64,000 nucleotides of DNA from Leptolyngbya sp. FACHB-8 (lineage in GTDB: Bacteria > Cyanobacteriota > Cyanobacteriia > Elainellales > Elainellaceae), in NCBI RefSeq assembly GCF_014695575.1, contig NZ_JACJOO010000042.1:1-64000 (forward strand). The letters run 5' to 3'. Of the stretch, positions 56,422 to 64,000 are shown piece by piece. The position numbers and the translations under genes were made by a program. Under the pieces are notes generated by a model. The model was not told where the DNA came from, made no database searches, and was given only the letters and a program-made list of their open reading frames with translations. The first letter of the stretch is position 1. Every line of letters starts with the position of its first letter.

Positions 56422-58623
56422 ATGATGAAGTCCATTCGTACCCGTACATTTCCATTGCAGCTGATTCTCAGCATTCCCTTCGTGCTAGAGGTGTTTGGGG
56501 CTGTAAGCTTGGTTGGATACCTGTCGTTTAAGAATGGGCAGCGGGCCGTGAACGAATTGGCTGTCCAGATGATGGATCGTACAGGCAGCCTGGTGGATCA
56601 ACACCTGGATTCGTATATGACCATTCCGCAAACTCTGAGCAATGTGAATGCGGAAGCGGTTCAGACGGGTGTACTGGATGTGCGCGATCGCCAAACCGTG
56701 GGCAAGTACTTCTGGCATCAAATGAAAATTTATGATGTCAGCTACATTGGCATTGGGCTGATGACGGGTGAGGGGGTAGGAGCCGCTCGCTATGATGGTA
56801 AGACCATTACGATGGATGACTGGAGCGCAAAGCCACCCAACAACTGGAAAAGCTACGCGCTGGATGCCCAGGGAAACCGCACAAAGGTCTTGGAAACCCT
56901 GAGCTGGAATAACTTTGAGCAACCCTGGTACACCGAACCTATCAAAGCTGGTAAACCCATTTGGTCACCCATCTTCACCGTCAATTACCCCAATCAGGTT
57001 TATATCGCGACGTCTGCCGGCCGCCCGATTTACAATAGCGACAACGAATTGTTGGGGATGGTTAGCATTGATGTATCCCTGGCAAGGCTGAGTGAGTTTC
57101 TACGGGATCTAGAGGTTAGCCGCTCCGGCCAAGTGTTTATTTTGGAACGGGATGGAACGCTCATTGCGAGTTCTGGAGAAGCCCCACCTTACACGGTGGT
57201 GAATGATCAGGTTCAGCGGTTAAAGGGTATTGCCAGTTCTGACCCTGTAGTCCGGGAGACCACTCAACAAATTCAGCAACACTTCTCTAATCTTCAGGGC
57301 ATTACTGGGGAAGAAGAGCTCCGTATCAATGTGCAGGGAGAGTCTTACTACGTCCAGATCATGCCCTGGAAGGAACCCAATGGTTTGGACTGGGTACTGG
57401 TCATGGGTGTACCCGAAAGTACTTTTATGTCCCAGATCAACGCGAACACTCGGACAACGGTGGTGCTCTGTGTTGGGGCATTGGCGATCGCGACTATCCT
57501 CGGCCTTTTAACCTCCCGTTGGATTGTGCAATCGTTATTGCGGCTTAACCGAGCAAGCGAGGCGATGGCATCGGGTAATCTGGAACAGACGGTCAGGACG
57601 GGAAACATTCAGGAACTCAACAGCCTGGCGCACTCCTTCAACAATATGGCTCGCCAACTCCGCGAATCTTTTACTGCCCTTGAGAAGAGTAATGCGGAGT
57701 TAGAAGATCGGGTTGATGAGCGGACGCTTGAACTGAAGAACACATTAAAGGACTTGCAACGAACCCAGGCTCAGATGGTGCAGAGCGAGAAGATGTCGAG
57801 TCTGGGCCAGCTCGTGGCTGGTGTTGCCCATGAAATTAATAACCCCGTTAATTTCATTTATGGCAATCTGAATCATGTTCAGGAATATAGTCAAAGTCTT
57901 CTAAACATCCTGCATTTGTATCAGCAGCACTATCCCCAGCGAGTACCTGAAATTGAAGAGGCTATCGAAACTGACGACCTGGAATTTTTGCAGCAGGATC
58001 TTCCGAAAATCCTGAGTTCGATGAAGATTGGTACAGAACGGATTCGTCAAATTGTGCTGTCGCTTCGTAACTTCTCACGCATGGATGAATCTGAGATTAA
58101 AGCTGTAGATATCCACGAAGGGTTGGATAGCACGGTGCTGATTCTACAGCATCGACTCAAGACGCGACCAGAACGCCCCGAAATCGAACTCATCAAAGAA
58201 TACGGGGAATTGCCTCTGGTGGAATGCTACGCCGGGCAACTGAATCAGGTATTTATGAATATTATTTCCAATGCCATTGATGCCCTGGAGGACAAGAATC
58301 ACAGCCGCAGCTATCAAGAGCTACAGGCGCATCCAAACCAGATTCGGATCCGTACGTCGACAATTAAACCAGGATGGGTGCAGATTGCGATCGCGGACAA
58401 CGGCTCCGGCATGTCTAAAGGCGTGATGCAACGCATCTTCGATCCCTTCTTCACAACTAAGCCGATCGGCAAAGGCACTGGCATGGGCATGTCCATCAGC
58501 TACCAGGTGATCGCCGAAAAACACGGTGGCAGCCTGGAATGCTTCTCCATACCCGGCGAAGGCACCGAATTCATCATTCAAATTCCCACCCATCAATCAC
58601 CCGAGAAGCATGATGAGCTTTAA
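56422..58623 (+). CDS. Membrane sensor histidine kinase with CACHE and HAMP domains
   Basis: This is a 733-residue kinase from the ATG at 56422 (GGAG directly upstream; a second ATG follows immediately). A transmembrane helix near residues 10-30, a periplasmic double-CACHE ligand-binding region (WSAKPPNNWKSYALDAQGNR, EQPWYTEPIKAGKPIWSPIF), a second helix (TTVVLCVGALAIATILGLLT), HAMP, a coiled coil, then HisKA with His470 in GVAHEINNPVNFIYGNL and HATPase_c with Asn box (NQVFMNIISNAIDALED), DNGSG and GTGMGMS. All catalytic parts are intact. The ligand is unknown; no response regulator adjoins. It converges on the urt operon. Confidence 0.92.
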   Translation: MMKSIRTRTFPLQLILSIPFVLEVFGAVSLVGYLSFKNGQRAVNELAVQMMDRTGSLVDQHLDSYMTIPQTLSNVNAEAVQTGVLDVRDRQTVGKYFWHQMKIYDVSYIGIGLMTGEGVGAARYDGKTITMDDWSAKPPNNWKSYALDAQGNRTKVLETLSWNNFEQPWYTEPIKAGKPIWSPIFTVNYPNQVYIATSAGRPIYNSDNELLGMVSIDVSLARLSEFLRDLEVSRSGQVFILERDGTLIASSGEAPPYTVVNDQVQRLKGIASSDPVVRETTQQIQQHFSNLQGITGEEELRINVQGESYYVQIMPWKEPNGLDWVLVMGVPESTFMSQINANTRTTVVLCVGALAIATILGLLTSRWIVQSLLRLNRASEAMASGNLEQTVRTGNIQELNSLAHSFNNMARQLRESFTALEKSNAELEDRVDERTLELKNTLKDLQRTQAQMVQSEKMSSLGQLVAGVAHEINNPVNFIYGNLNHVQEYSQSLLNILHLYQQHYPQRVPEIEEAIETDDLEFLQQDLPKILSSMKIGTERIRQIVLSLRNFSRMDESEIKAVDIHEGLDSTVLILQHRLKTRPERPEIELIKEYGELPLVECYAGQLNQVFMNIISNAIDALEDKNHSRSYQELQAHPNQIRIRTSTIKPGWVQIAIADNGSGMSKGVMQRIFDPFFTTKPIGKGTGMGMSISYQVIAEKHGGSLECFSIPGEGTEFIIQIPTHQSPEKHDEL

Positions 58624-58665
58624 GGTAAAGCGGGCGGTGTTCAACACCGCCCGCTTTACCTTAAA
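58619..58665. terminator. Perfect palindrome overlapping the kinase stop codon
   Basis: Arms of 23 bp (58619-58641 and 58643-58665) flank a single C, and the left arm contains the TAA stop of the kinase gene. Its right end is 9 bp from the urtE stop, so it serves both convergent units. Confidence 0.8.
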
Positions 58666-58674
58666 GACACTTCA

Positions 58675-59433
58675 TCAAACGGCCAGGAATTGTTGAATCA
58701 CTTCGTTGCTTAATTCGTGGGTGGGGCCAGAGGCAACGATACCGCCTTTTTGCATCGCGTAGTAGCGATCGGCCTGCCGCACGAAGTGCAGGTGTTGTTC
58801 CACCAACAGCACCGAAATTCCGGTGGTTTTGATGATTTTCTTCACGGCCGCTTCGATGTCCAGAATGATGGAGGGTTGGATTCCTTCTGTGGGCTCATCC
58901 AGGACGAGGAGTTGAGGCTTACCCATGAGGGCGCGGGCGATCGCCAACTGCTGCTGCTGTCCACCGCTCAGGTCACCACCCATGCGAGACAACATCGTTT
59001 TCAGTACGGGGAACAGCTCGTAAATCTCCTCCGGAATCGCCTGATCGATATTTTTGGGACGACCCTTGGGATTCGCTTCCAACCCCAGTAACAAGTTTTC
59101 CTTCACCGTTAGCCGGGGGATAACTTCGCGGCCCTGCGGTACATAGCCAATGCCGCGACGGGCACGGCGATCGGGAGACAACTGGGTCACCCCATGACCA
59201 TCGAAGGTAATGTTACCCGTACGAGGTTTGAGCAGACCGATGATGTTCTTCAGTAATGTGGTTTTGCCCACTCCGTTACGCCCAATCAGACAGACCATCT
59301 GTCCTCGCGGCACGGTCATATCCACATCCCGCAAGATATGACTTTCACCGTAGTAGAAGTTGAGCCCGGAGACTTGCAACATGGCATCCGATGCCTTGTT
59401 GTCGACGGGGGCTTGGGTCATAGTTTGTGTCAT
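58675..59433 (-). CDS. urtE: Urea ABC transporter ATP-binding protein UrtE
   Basis: This is a 252-residue LivF-like ATPase. Walker A GRNGVGKTT, signature LSGGQQQQLAIARAL, Walker B LLVLDEPTEGIQPSI and switch His (VEQHLHFV) are all present. UrtE and UrtD drive import of urea through UrtBC. The ATG overlaps the urtD stop by 4 bp, so translation is coupled. It is the last gene of the operon. Confidence 0.93.
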   Translation of the reverse strand: MTQTMTQAPVDNKASDAMLQVSGLNFYYGESHILRDVDMTVPRGQMVCLIGRNGVGKTTLLKNIIGLLKPRTGNITFDGHGVTQLSPDRRARRGIGYVPQGREVIPRLTVKENLLLGLEANPKGRPKNIDQAIPEEIYELFPVLKTMLSRMGGDLSGGQQQQLAIARALMGKPQLLVLDEPTEGIQPSIILDIEAAVKKIIKTTGISVLLVEQHLHFVRQADRYYAMQKGGIVASGPTHELSNEVIQQFLAV

Positions 59434-60554
59434 CTGGCTAACCCCGCACTAATAATTTGTTCTGCCCGGTTCACGACGTCTGATGGTAATTGCAAAAGCT
59501 GGAGAAGCCGCTGGTACTCTGCTGATTCCCTGGGATTGATTTGGTTAGCGCAAATCACTTCATAGCTCAGCTTCAGGGCTAGTTCTCGCTCCTCGTCGGT
59601 TTTTAGAAGGGGCACCAGATCTTCTAAAGCAATATCTTTGCCCAAATAGGTTTCCAATTCCTCCCGAAGGTGGGCCTGTTCTTCGCGATCGCTCGCAAAC
59701 TGCTGACTCAAACGCTCCAGCATGAGAGCCTTCTCTTCACGCTCCAGGGTGCCATCGCTCCAGGCCATAGAAGCAGCGATCCGCAACAGCGTCATCTGCT
59801 CTGCTGAGATAGAGGGAGCAGAACCCAGATACACCTCAATCACCCGTGGATCGGTTTGCACTTGGCTCATGCTGCCCTCAAACAGCACACTGCCTTCGTG
59901 TAGCACTGTTACCTTGCGGGCAATCTGACGCACAAATTCCATATCGTGTTCGATCACAATAATGGAGTGGCTTTCTGCCAGAGCGGTCAGCAGTTCACCG
60001 GTACGCTCCGTTTCTTCATCCGTCAGACCGGCTACGGGTTCATCCACCAGCAGTAGATCGGGAGCCTGAGCCACCAGCATGCCAATTTCTAACCATTGTT
60101 TCTGTCCATGGGAGAGCAGCCCCGCTGGAGTATCGGCTTGAGCCGTCAAACCAATGGTTTCGAGCAGTTCGATAATGGTTTTACGCTCAGAGCTGGGTTG
60201 TTTTTTGAACAGGGTGTTGAACACCGTCTTGTTGCGATTTCCAGAAATCTCCAGGTTCTCGCGGGGAGTGAGGTTGAGGTAAACCCGAGGCGTCTGGAAT
60301 TTGCGGCCAATTCCAAGACGCGAAATTTCGTGTTCTTTCAGGCTGGTGAGATCGCGGCCTTTAAACCGAGCTTGCCCGATGGTAGGCCGTACCTTCCCGG
60401 TGATTACATCCAGGAACGTGGTCTTGCCTGCGCCGTTAGGGCCGATGATTACCCGTAGCTCCCCCGGCTCCATACTGAAGTTGAGGTTATTCAGCGCTTT
60501 GAACCCGTCAAAGCTGACGGTTACGTTGTCAATTTCAAGGATTTTAGCCGTCAT
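59430..60554 (-). CDS. urtD: Urea ABC transporter ATPase UrtD fused to a TerB-like domain
   Basis: Residues 1-246 are a LivG-like ATPase: Walker A GPNGAGKTT (38-46), signature LLSHGQKQWLEIG, Walker B LLLVDEPVAGL, switch VIEHDMEF. Residues 251-374 are an extra all-helical domain (LLRIAASMAWSDGTLEREEK, ALKLSYEVICANQINPRESA) with the TerB/tellurite-resistance-like pattern of two helical repeats. UrtD proteins are normally about 250 residues, so this is a genuine C-terminal fusion. It might regulate transporter activity; that is inference. Confidence 0.92.
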   Translation of the reverse strand: MTAKILEIDNVTVSFDGFKALNNLNFSMEPGELRVIIGPNGAGKTTFLDVITGKVRPTIGQARFKGRDLTSLKEHEISRLGIGRKFQTPRVYLNLTPRENLEISGNRNKTVFNTLFKKQPSSERKTIIELLETIGLTAQADTPAGLLSHGQKQWLEIGMLVAQAPDLLLVDEPVAGLTDEETERTGELLTALAESHSIIVIEHDMEFVRQIARKVTVLHEGSVLFEGSMSQVQTDPRVIEVYLGSAPSISAEQMTLLRIAASMAWSDGTLEREEKALMLERLSQQFASDREEQAHLREELETYLGKDIALEDLVPLLKTDEERELALKLSYEVICANQINPRESAEYQRLLQLLQLPSDVVNRAEQIISAGLAR

Positions 60555-60572
60555 AGCTCGCTCTGCAAGGGG

Positions 60573-61736
60573 TTACTTTTCGATGCTCTTGCGCTCTTTT
60601 TGGATGGATTCATTCAGGTCAACGGACGGGTAGGTGCTGGCATATTTCGGTTTACGGAACATGCGCCGCAATAAATCCAATCCCTCACCCCGTAGCCAAC
60701 CCACCACACCGTTGGGCAGCACCATCACCACAATCAGGAACAGGGCCCCCTGGAAAAATGACCAGACTCCAGGGAACTGCTCACTCAACAAAGCTCGGGC
60801 ATAATTCACGGCAACCGCCCCAAGGATGGCCCCAACTAGACTGGCTCGTCCGCCCACTGCGACCCAAATCACCATTTCAATCGAGAAGGCAATGTCCATA
60901 TATTGGGGTGATACAATCCCCGACTGGACAGTGTAGAGGGCACCAGCAACCCCAGCGATCGCCCCCGAAATTGCAAACACCAGTACCTTAAAGCTGGTCG
61001 GGTCATAACCCGAGAACCGTACCCGGTTCTCATCATCGCGAATTGCTACCAGCATCCGTCCAAAGCGACCACTGGTGAGCCAGCGACAGAAGCCGTAGAT
61101 TAGCGCTAGTAAAACAATCGTGGTCACATAAAAGCCAGACTGCATCTCGCTGACCTGAATACCAAACAGCTTGTCGGTGGCTGTTTTAAGACCGTTGGTT
61201 CCGTTGATCAACTTCTGCTGACCATTGAAGAAGTTGAAGAACACCACCAGAGCGGCCTGGGTCAGGATAGAGAAGTAAACCCCTCGAATGCGGTTACGGA
61301 ATACTAAATACCCAAACAGCGCAGCGACAATCATCGGAACCACGACAATCGCCACCACCGTAAACGGGAACGAATAGAAGGGTTTCCAGAATGCTGGCAG
61401 TGCCGTCACACCGTACAACCCAAAAAACTCGGGAAGCTGCCCGTTGGGAAGTTGGAGTTGGGTATGCATGGCGATCGCATACCCCCCCAACGCAAAGAAA
61501 ATGCCGTGCCCCAAACTCAGGAGCCCGGTGTAGCCCCAAATCAAATCAATGCCCAGAGCGACGATCGCCAGGGCCATGAAGCGACCCAGCAAGTTGAGTC
61601 GGAAATCGGACAGCAGCAGCGGCACGATAAAGGCCAGCACCAGTGCCACCACCACCACGATGCCGATTTCAAGAAGAACCGCTTTACTGGGCGATCGCCG
61701 GGCTCGTTGAAGCCCGCCTAATGTATCTACTGCCAT
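60573..61736 (-). CDS. urtC: Urea ABC transporter permease UrtC
   Basis: This is a 387-residue LivM-like inner-membrane permease with about ten helices (FRLNLLGRFMALAIVALGID, WGYTGLLSLGHGIFFALGGY, AISGAIAGVAGALYTVQSGI). The EAA-like loop and GLLSLGHG motif are typical. It forms the urea channel with UrtB. Short spacing to urtD (18 bp) supports one operon. Confidence 0.93.
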   Translation of the reverse strand: MAVDTLGGLQRARRSPSKAVLLEIGIVVVVALVLAFIVPLLLSDFRLNLLGRFMALAIVALGIDLIWGYTGLLSLGHGIFFALGGYAIAMHTQLQLPNGQLPEFFGLYGVTALPAFWKPFYSFPFTVVAIVVVPMIVAALFGYLVFRNRIRGVYFSILTQAALVVFFNFFNGQQKLINGTNGLKTATDKLFGIQVSEMQSGFYVTTIVLLALIYGFCRWLTSGRFGRMLVAIRDDENRVRFSGYDPTSFKVLVFAISGAIAGVAGALYTVQSGIVSPQYMDIAFSIEMVIWVAVGGRASLVGAILGAVAVNYARALLSEQFPGVWSFFQGALFLIVVMVLPNGVVGWLRGEGLDLLRRMFRKPKYASTYPSVDLNESIQKERKSIEK

Positions 61737-61789
61737 GCCTATGTCCTGAAGAGGTAATCGGTAATGGGGAATCGGTAATGGGTCGTGGA

Positions 61790-62959
61790 TTAGATTTCGG
61801 CAGCACGGCCTTTCGGTGGGAATAGCCCGGCGGGGCGTACCTGAAGGAAGGCAATAATGAGAATGAAGACCATCACTTTGGCCATGCTGGTAGTGGCAAA
61901 GAAGGTGAAGAAGTCCACCAGCGGTTGTAGGACTGGAGCTTGGGCACTGCCCACCAGTAGGGTGATGGTGCCTGAACCAACTAGATAGTTGAGAGTTCCA
62001 ATTACCAGAGCGGCTACAACACTACCGACAATTTTGCCGACCCCACCAACAACCACAACCATGAAGGCGTCTACGATATAGTTCGCGCCAAGGTTAGGGC
62101 CAACCGAACCGAGCAGACTGACCGCGCAACCTGCTACACCTGCCAGGCCAGAGCCCAGGGCAAAGGTGAGGGCATCCACTTTTTGGGTGGGAATCCCGAG
62201 ACAGGCGCTCATATTGCGATTTTGGGTGACGGAGCGAATCCGTAGACCCCAGGCCGATTTTTGCAGGAACCAGTAGATAGCGAAGAGACACAGAAGCGTC
62301 AGGGCAATGATAAATAGGCGGGTGTAGGGAAGTTGCATCGTTCCTACGGGAACACCGCCGCGCAGCCAGGCGGGAGGAGTGACGTCTACGTTACGGGCGC
62401 TAAACCAGGGCTTGGCAAGCTTGGCTTGGGTGTTGAGAAGGGAGCCGGTGATGAAGGCGATCGCCAAGGACAAGGGCAGCAGAATTGAAATTACTTTTCT
62501 CTGTACCTGCTCCCAATCCAGGCGCTTGCTCAAAACCCACATGGCACCAAAGAACAGCACACAAAACAACGTTAGACTGACCGCCATTGAGGTGCTAACA
62601 CTCCGGACAAACTGCCGCAGAATCAAGCTCACGCCCCAGGTCGCCAGTAGGGTTTCCAAGGGTCGCCCATAGAGGTATCGAATAACCCCTCGTTCCAGGG
62701 CTAACCCCGCCAGCGCTGCGACAATGAATGCGGCGATCACCGCGGCAAAAATATAAAGACTAAAGAATGGTTCGCCCAGCGGCTTGAACACGTTTTGCAC
62801 CACATAGGTGGTGTATGCGCCCAACATCATCAACTCGCCGTGGGCCAGGTTGATCACACCCATCAAACCAAAAACGATCGCCAGCCCTAGTGCCGCGATT
62901 AACAAAACGGCACCGATACTGATGCCATTAAACAGGCCATCAAACAACCCTTGCCACAC
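61790..62959 (-). CDS. urtB: Urea ABC transporter permease UrtB
   Basis: This is a 389-residue LivH-like permease with about nine helices, beginning LFDGLFNGISIGAVLLIAAL and containing GLMGVINLAHGELMMLGAYT and FALGSGLAGVAGCAVSLLGS. The extra segment around residues 140-210 (KRLDWEQVQRKVISIL) is usual for UrtB. It sits 53 bp upstream of urtC. Confidence 0.93.
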   Translation of the reverse strand: MWQGLFDGLFNGISIGAVLLIAALGLAIVFGLMGVINLAHGELMMLGAYTTYVVQNVFKPLGEPFFSLYIFAAVIAAFIVAALAGLALERGVIRYLYGRPLETLLATWGVSLILRQFVRSVSTSMAVSLTLFCVLFFGAMWVLSKRLDWEQVQRKVISILLPLSLAIAFITGSLLNTQAKLAKPWFSARNVDVTPPAWLRGGVPVGTMQLPYTRLFIIALTLLCLFAIYWFLQKSAWGLRIRSVTQNRNMSACLGIPTQKVDALTFALGSGLAGVAGCAVSLLGSVGPNLGANYIVDAFMVVVVGGVGKIVGSVVAALVIGTLNYLVGSGTITLLVGSAQAPVLQPLVDFFTFFATTSMAKVMVFILIIAFLQVRPAGLFPPKGRAAEI

Positions 62960-63077
62960 TGGCTTTCTCCCTATGAATTCTGGCTATTGCCACTCTGAGC
63001 TAGGGCAGAAGGATTCATCTGCACCGTATCCACCCTTTCCCTCTGCCCTATCCAAGAGTGGCTACAGGTATAAAAAG

Positions 63078-63105
63078 AGGGCGGCAGCCCAAGCACCGCC
63101 GCCCT
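63078..63105 (-). terminator. Attenuating terminator after urtA
   Basis: On the minus strand a stem AGGGCGGC / GCCGCCCT with a 12-nt loop is followed by CTTTTTAT, 17 bp after the urtA stop. It lies inside the operon and probably gives more urtA than downstream transcript, as expected for a binding protein. A second weaker stem (AGGGCAGA / TCTGCCCT) follows near 63003-63050. Confidence 0.7.
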
Positions 63106-63121
63106 GAATCAGACGTTCAAT

Positions 63122-64000
63122 TTAGCCTTTGAACTTACCGCCCTTCGCGGGATCGGTCCAGTCGCAAGCGAAGCCCTTGGTTTCCGGTACATACTGGTTC
63201 CAGGGCAGCGGATCAACGGGGCCATCGGTGGAGTAAACAATATTAAACAGACCGTCGTCACGCACCTCACCAATTCGCACTGTCTTGGTGATGTGGTGAG
63301 CAGCGGTCATCTTCACCGGCCCTTCGGGAGCGGCGAACTCCTGGCCGATAGCCGCAGCACGTACCGCTTCCAGGTCAGTGGTGCCTGCCTTCTCAACAGC
63401 CTGCTTCCACAGATAAACCATGATGTAGGCCGCTTCCATGGGGTCGTTGGTTACGCGGTCTTCGCCGTACTCTTTCTTGAAGTCGGCAACCCACTTGGTG
63501 TTTTCAGGGCTTTCAACAGTCTGGAAGTAGTTCCATGCGGCATAGTGGCCGATGAGGAACTCTTTGCCAATCTGACGCACTTCTTCTTCCGCAATACTCA
63601 CCGACATGGTGGGATACTTGTCGGGGGTGAGGCCTGCGCCCTGCATCTGCTTGAAGAAGGCCACGTTGCTGTCCCCGTTCAAGCTGTTGAAGATCACGCC
63701 ACCGTTGGGTAGAGCCTGCTTGATTTTGGTGATGATGGGAGTAACTTCGGTGCTACCCAGGGGCAGGTAGTCTTCACCAACAGTTGCGCCACCCTTCGCT
63801 TTGAGCTGTTCTTTGATAATCGTGTTCGCGGTACGGGGGAACACGTAGTCAGAACCCACCAGGAAGAACTCTTTCCCTTTGTTTTCGAGCAGCCAGTCAA
63901 CGGCAGGCTCGATTTGCTGGTTGGGGGCAGCTCCCGTGTAGAAGATGTTCTTAGAACACTCTTGACCCTCGTACTGCACGGGGTACCAGAGCATGTGGTT
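63122..64000 (-). CDS. urtA: Urea ABC transporter substrate-binding protein UrtA (partial)
   Basis: This is the C-terminal 292 residues of the periplasmic urea-binding protein; the N-terminus with its signal peptide lies beyond the window edge, and the frame stays open to base 64000. It has the Leu/amide-binding fold with FYTGAAPNQQIEPAVDWLLE, FLVGSDYVFPRTANTIIKEQ and NDPMEAAYIMVYLWKQAVEK. The end ETKGFACDWTDPAKGGKFKG is typical of UrtA. Nitrogen (NtcA) control is known for this operon in other cyanobacteria, but the promoter is not in view. Confidence 0.95.
   Translation of the reverse strand, partial: NHMLWYPVQYEGQECSKNIFYTGAAPNQQIEPAVDWLLENKGKEFFLVGSDYVFPRTANTIIKEQLKAKGGATVGEDYLPLGSTEVTPIITKIKQALPNGGVIFNSLNGDSNVAFFKQMQGAGLTPDKYPTMSVSIAEEEVRQIGKEFLIGHYAAWNYFQTVESPENTKWVADFKKEYGEDRVTNDPMEAAYIMVYLWKQAVEKAGTTDLEAVRAAAIGQEFAAPEGPVKMTAAHHITKTVRIGEVRDDGLFNIVYSTDGPVDPLPWNQYVPETKGFACDWTDPAKGGKFKG

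Overview
The window is chromosomal DNA from an oxygenic, HIP1-rich (GCGATCGC) cyanobacterium. Supporting genes are the overlapping psbD/psbC pair, an NTRC thioredoxin system, a PacS-type copper ATPase, a probable monoglucosyldiacylglycerol synthase, a SigB-like group 2 sigma factor, a CYP110-like P450, a urea ABC transporter, and several small cyanobacterial conserved families (DUF2862, DUF3285, PCP_red). The species cannot be fixed from the sequence alone.

Layout. 1-1.6 kb: psbD (3' end) and psbC. 1.8-14.6 kb: housekeeping and stress genes (PCP_red protein, rhodanese, hrcA, Anbu protease, Xaa-Pro aminopeptidase, a degenerate metallo-beta-lactamase fold protein, a trpG-dgkA-ybeY-DUF3285 cluster, an SH3 lipoprotein, a 6S-like RNA candidate, NTRC, P450, rph). 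15-25.5 kb: glycolipid glycosyltransferase, map, phoU, trpD, retropepsin-like lipoprotein, carA, a secreted hypothetical, and a sigma factor. 25.5-33 kb: a structured 930-bp intergenic region, a kinase-like protein with a decayed ATPase domain, hisF, DUF2862, Get3d, a CRP-like regulator and a pentapeptide-repeat membrane protein. 33.2-38.2 kb: a fatty-acid hydroxylase family protein and a copper cassette (Cys-rich storage protein, CopZ-like chaperone, PacS ATPase, cupredoxin). 38.2-44 kb: a gene-poor stretch with a pseudogene trace, a stand-alone A-T-TE synthetase and a LeuD-LeuC fusion. 44-56 kb: mostly secreted or membrane hypotheticals, a cupin, M48 peptidase, Asp/Glu racemase and a 981-residue peptidoglycan hydrolase. 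56.4-64 kb: a CACHE histidine kinase and urtABCDE (urtA cut by the window edge).

The most unusual structural theme is a set of more than 20 long inverted repeats just after stop codons or between convergent genes. Several have perfect arms of 25-34 bp. Their stems differ in sequence, but the centres are often very short GC-closed caps such as GCAAAGC, GCGAAGC or GCTTTGC. Cyanobacteria lack Rho, so many probably end transcription, yet many have no U-tract and are far longer than termination needs. Two of them sit inside short elements with terminal inverted repeats (consensus near TCAGGACTTACGCA), which suggests MITE-like mobile DNA.

The best candidates for undescribed biology are the A-T-TE enzyme, whose adenylation domain lacks the aspartate that binds an alpha-amino group; the LeuD-LeuC fusion beside it; the UrtD-TerB fusion; the multidomain lysozyme/M15 protein, whose coding similarity runs upstream of its start; and the palindrome family itself.
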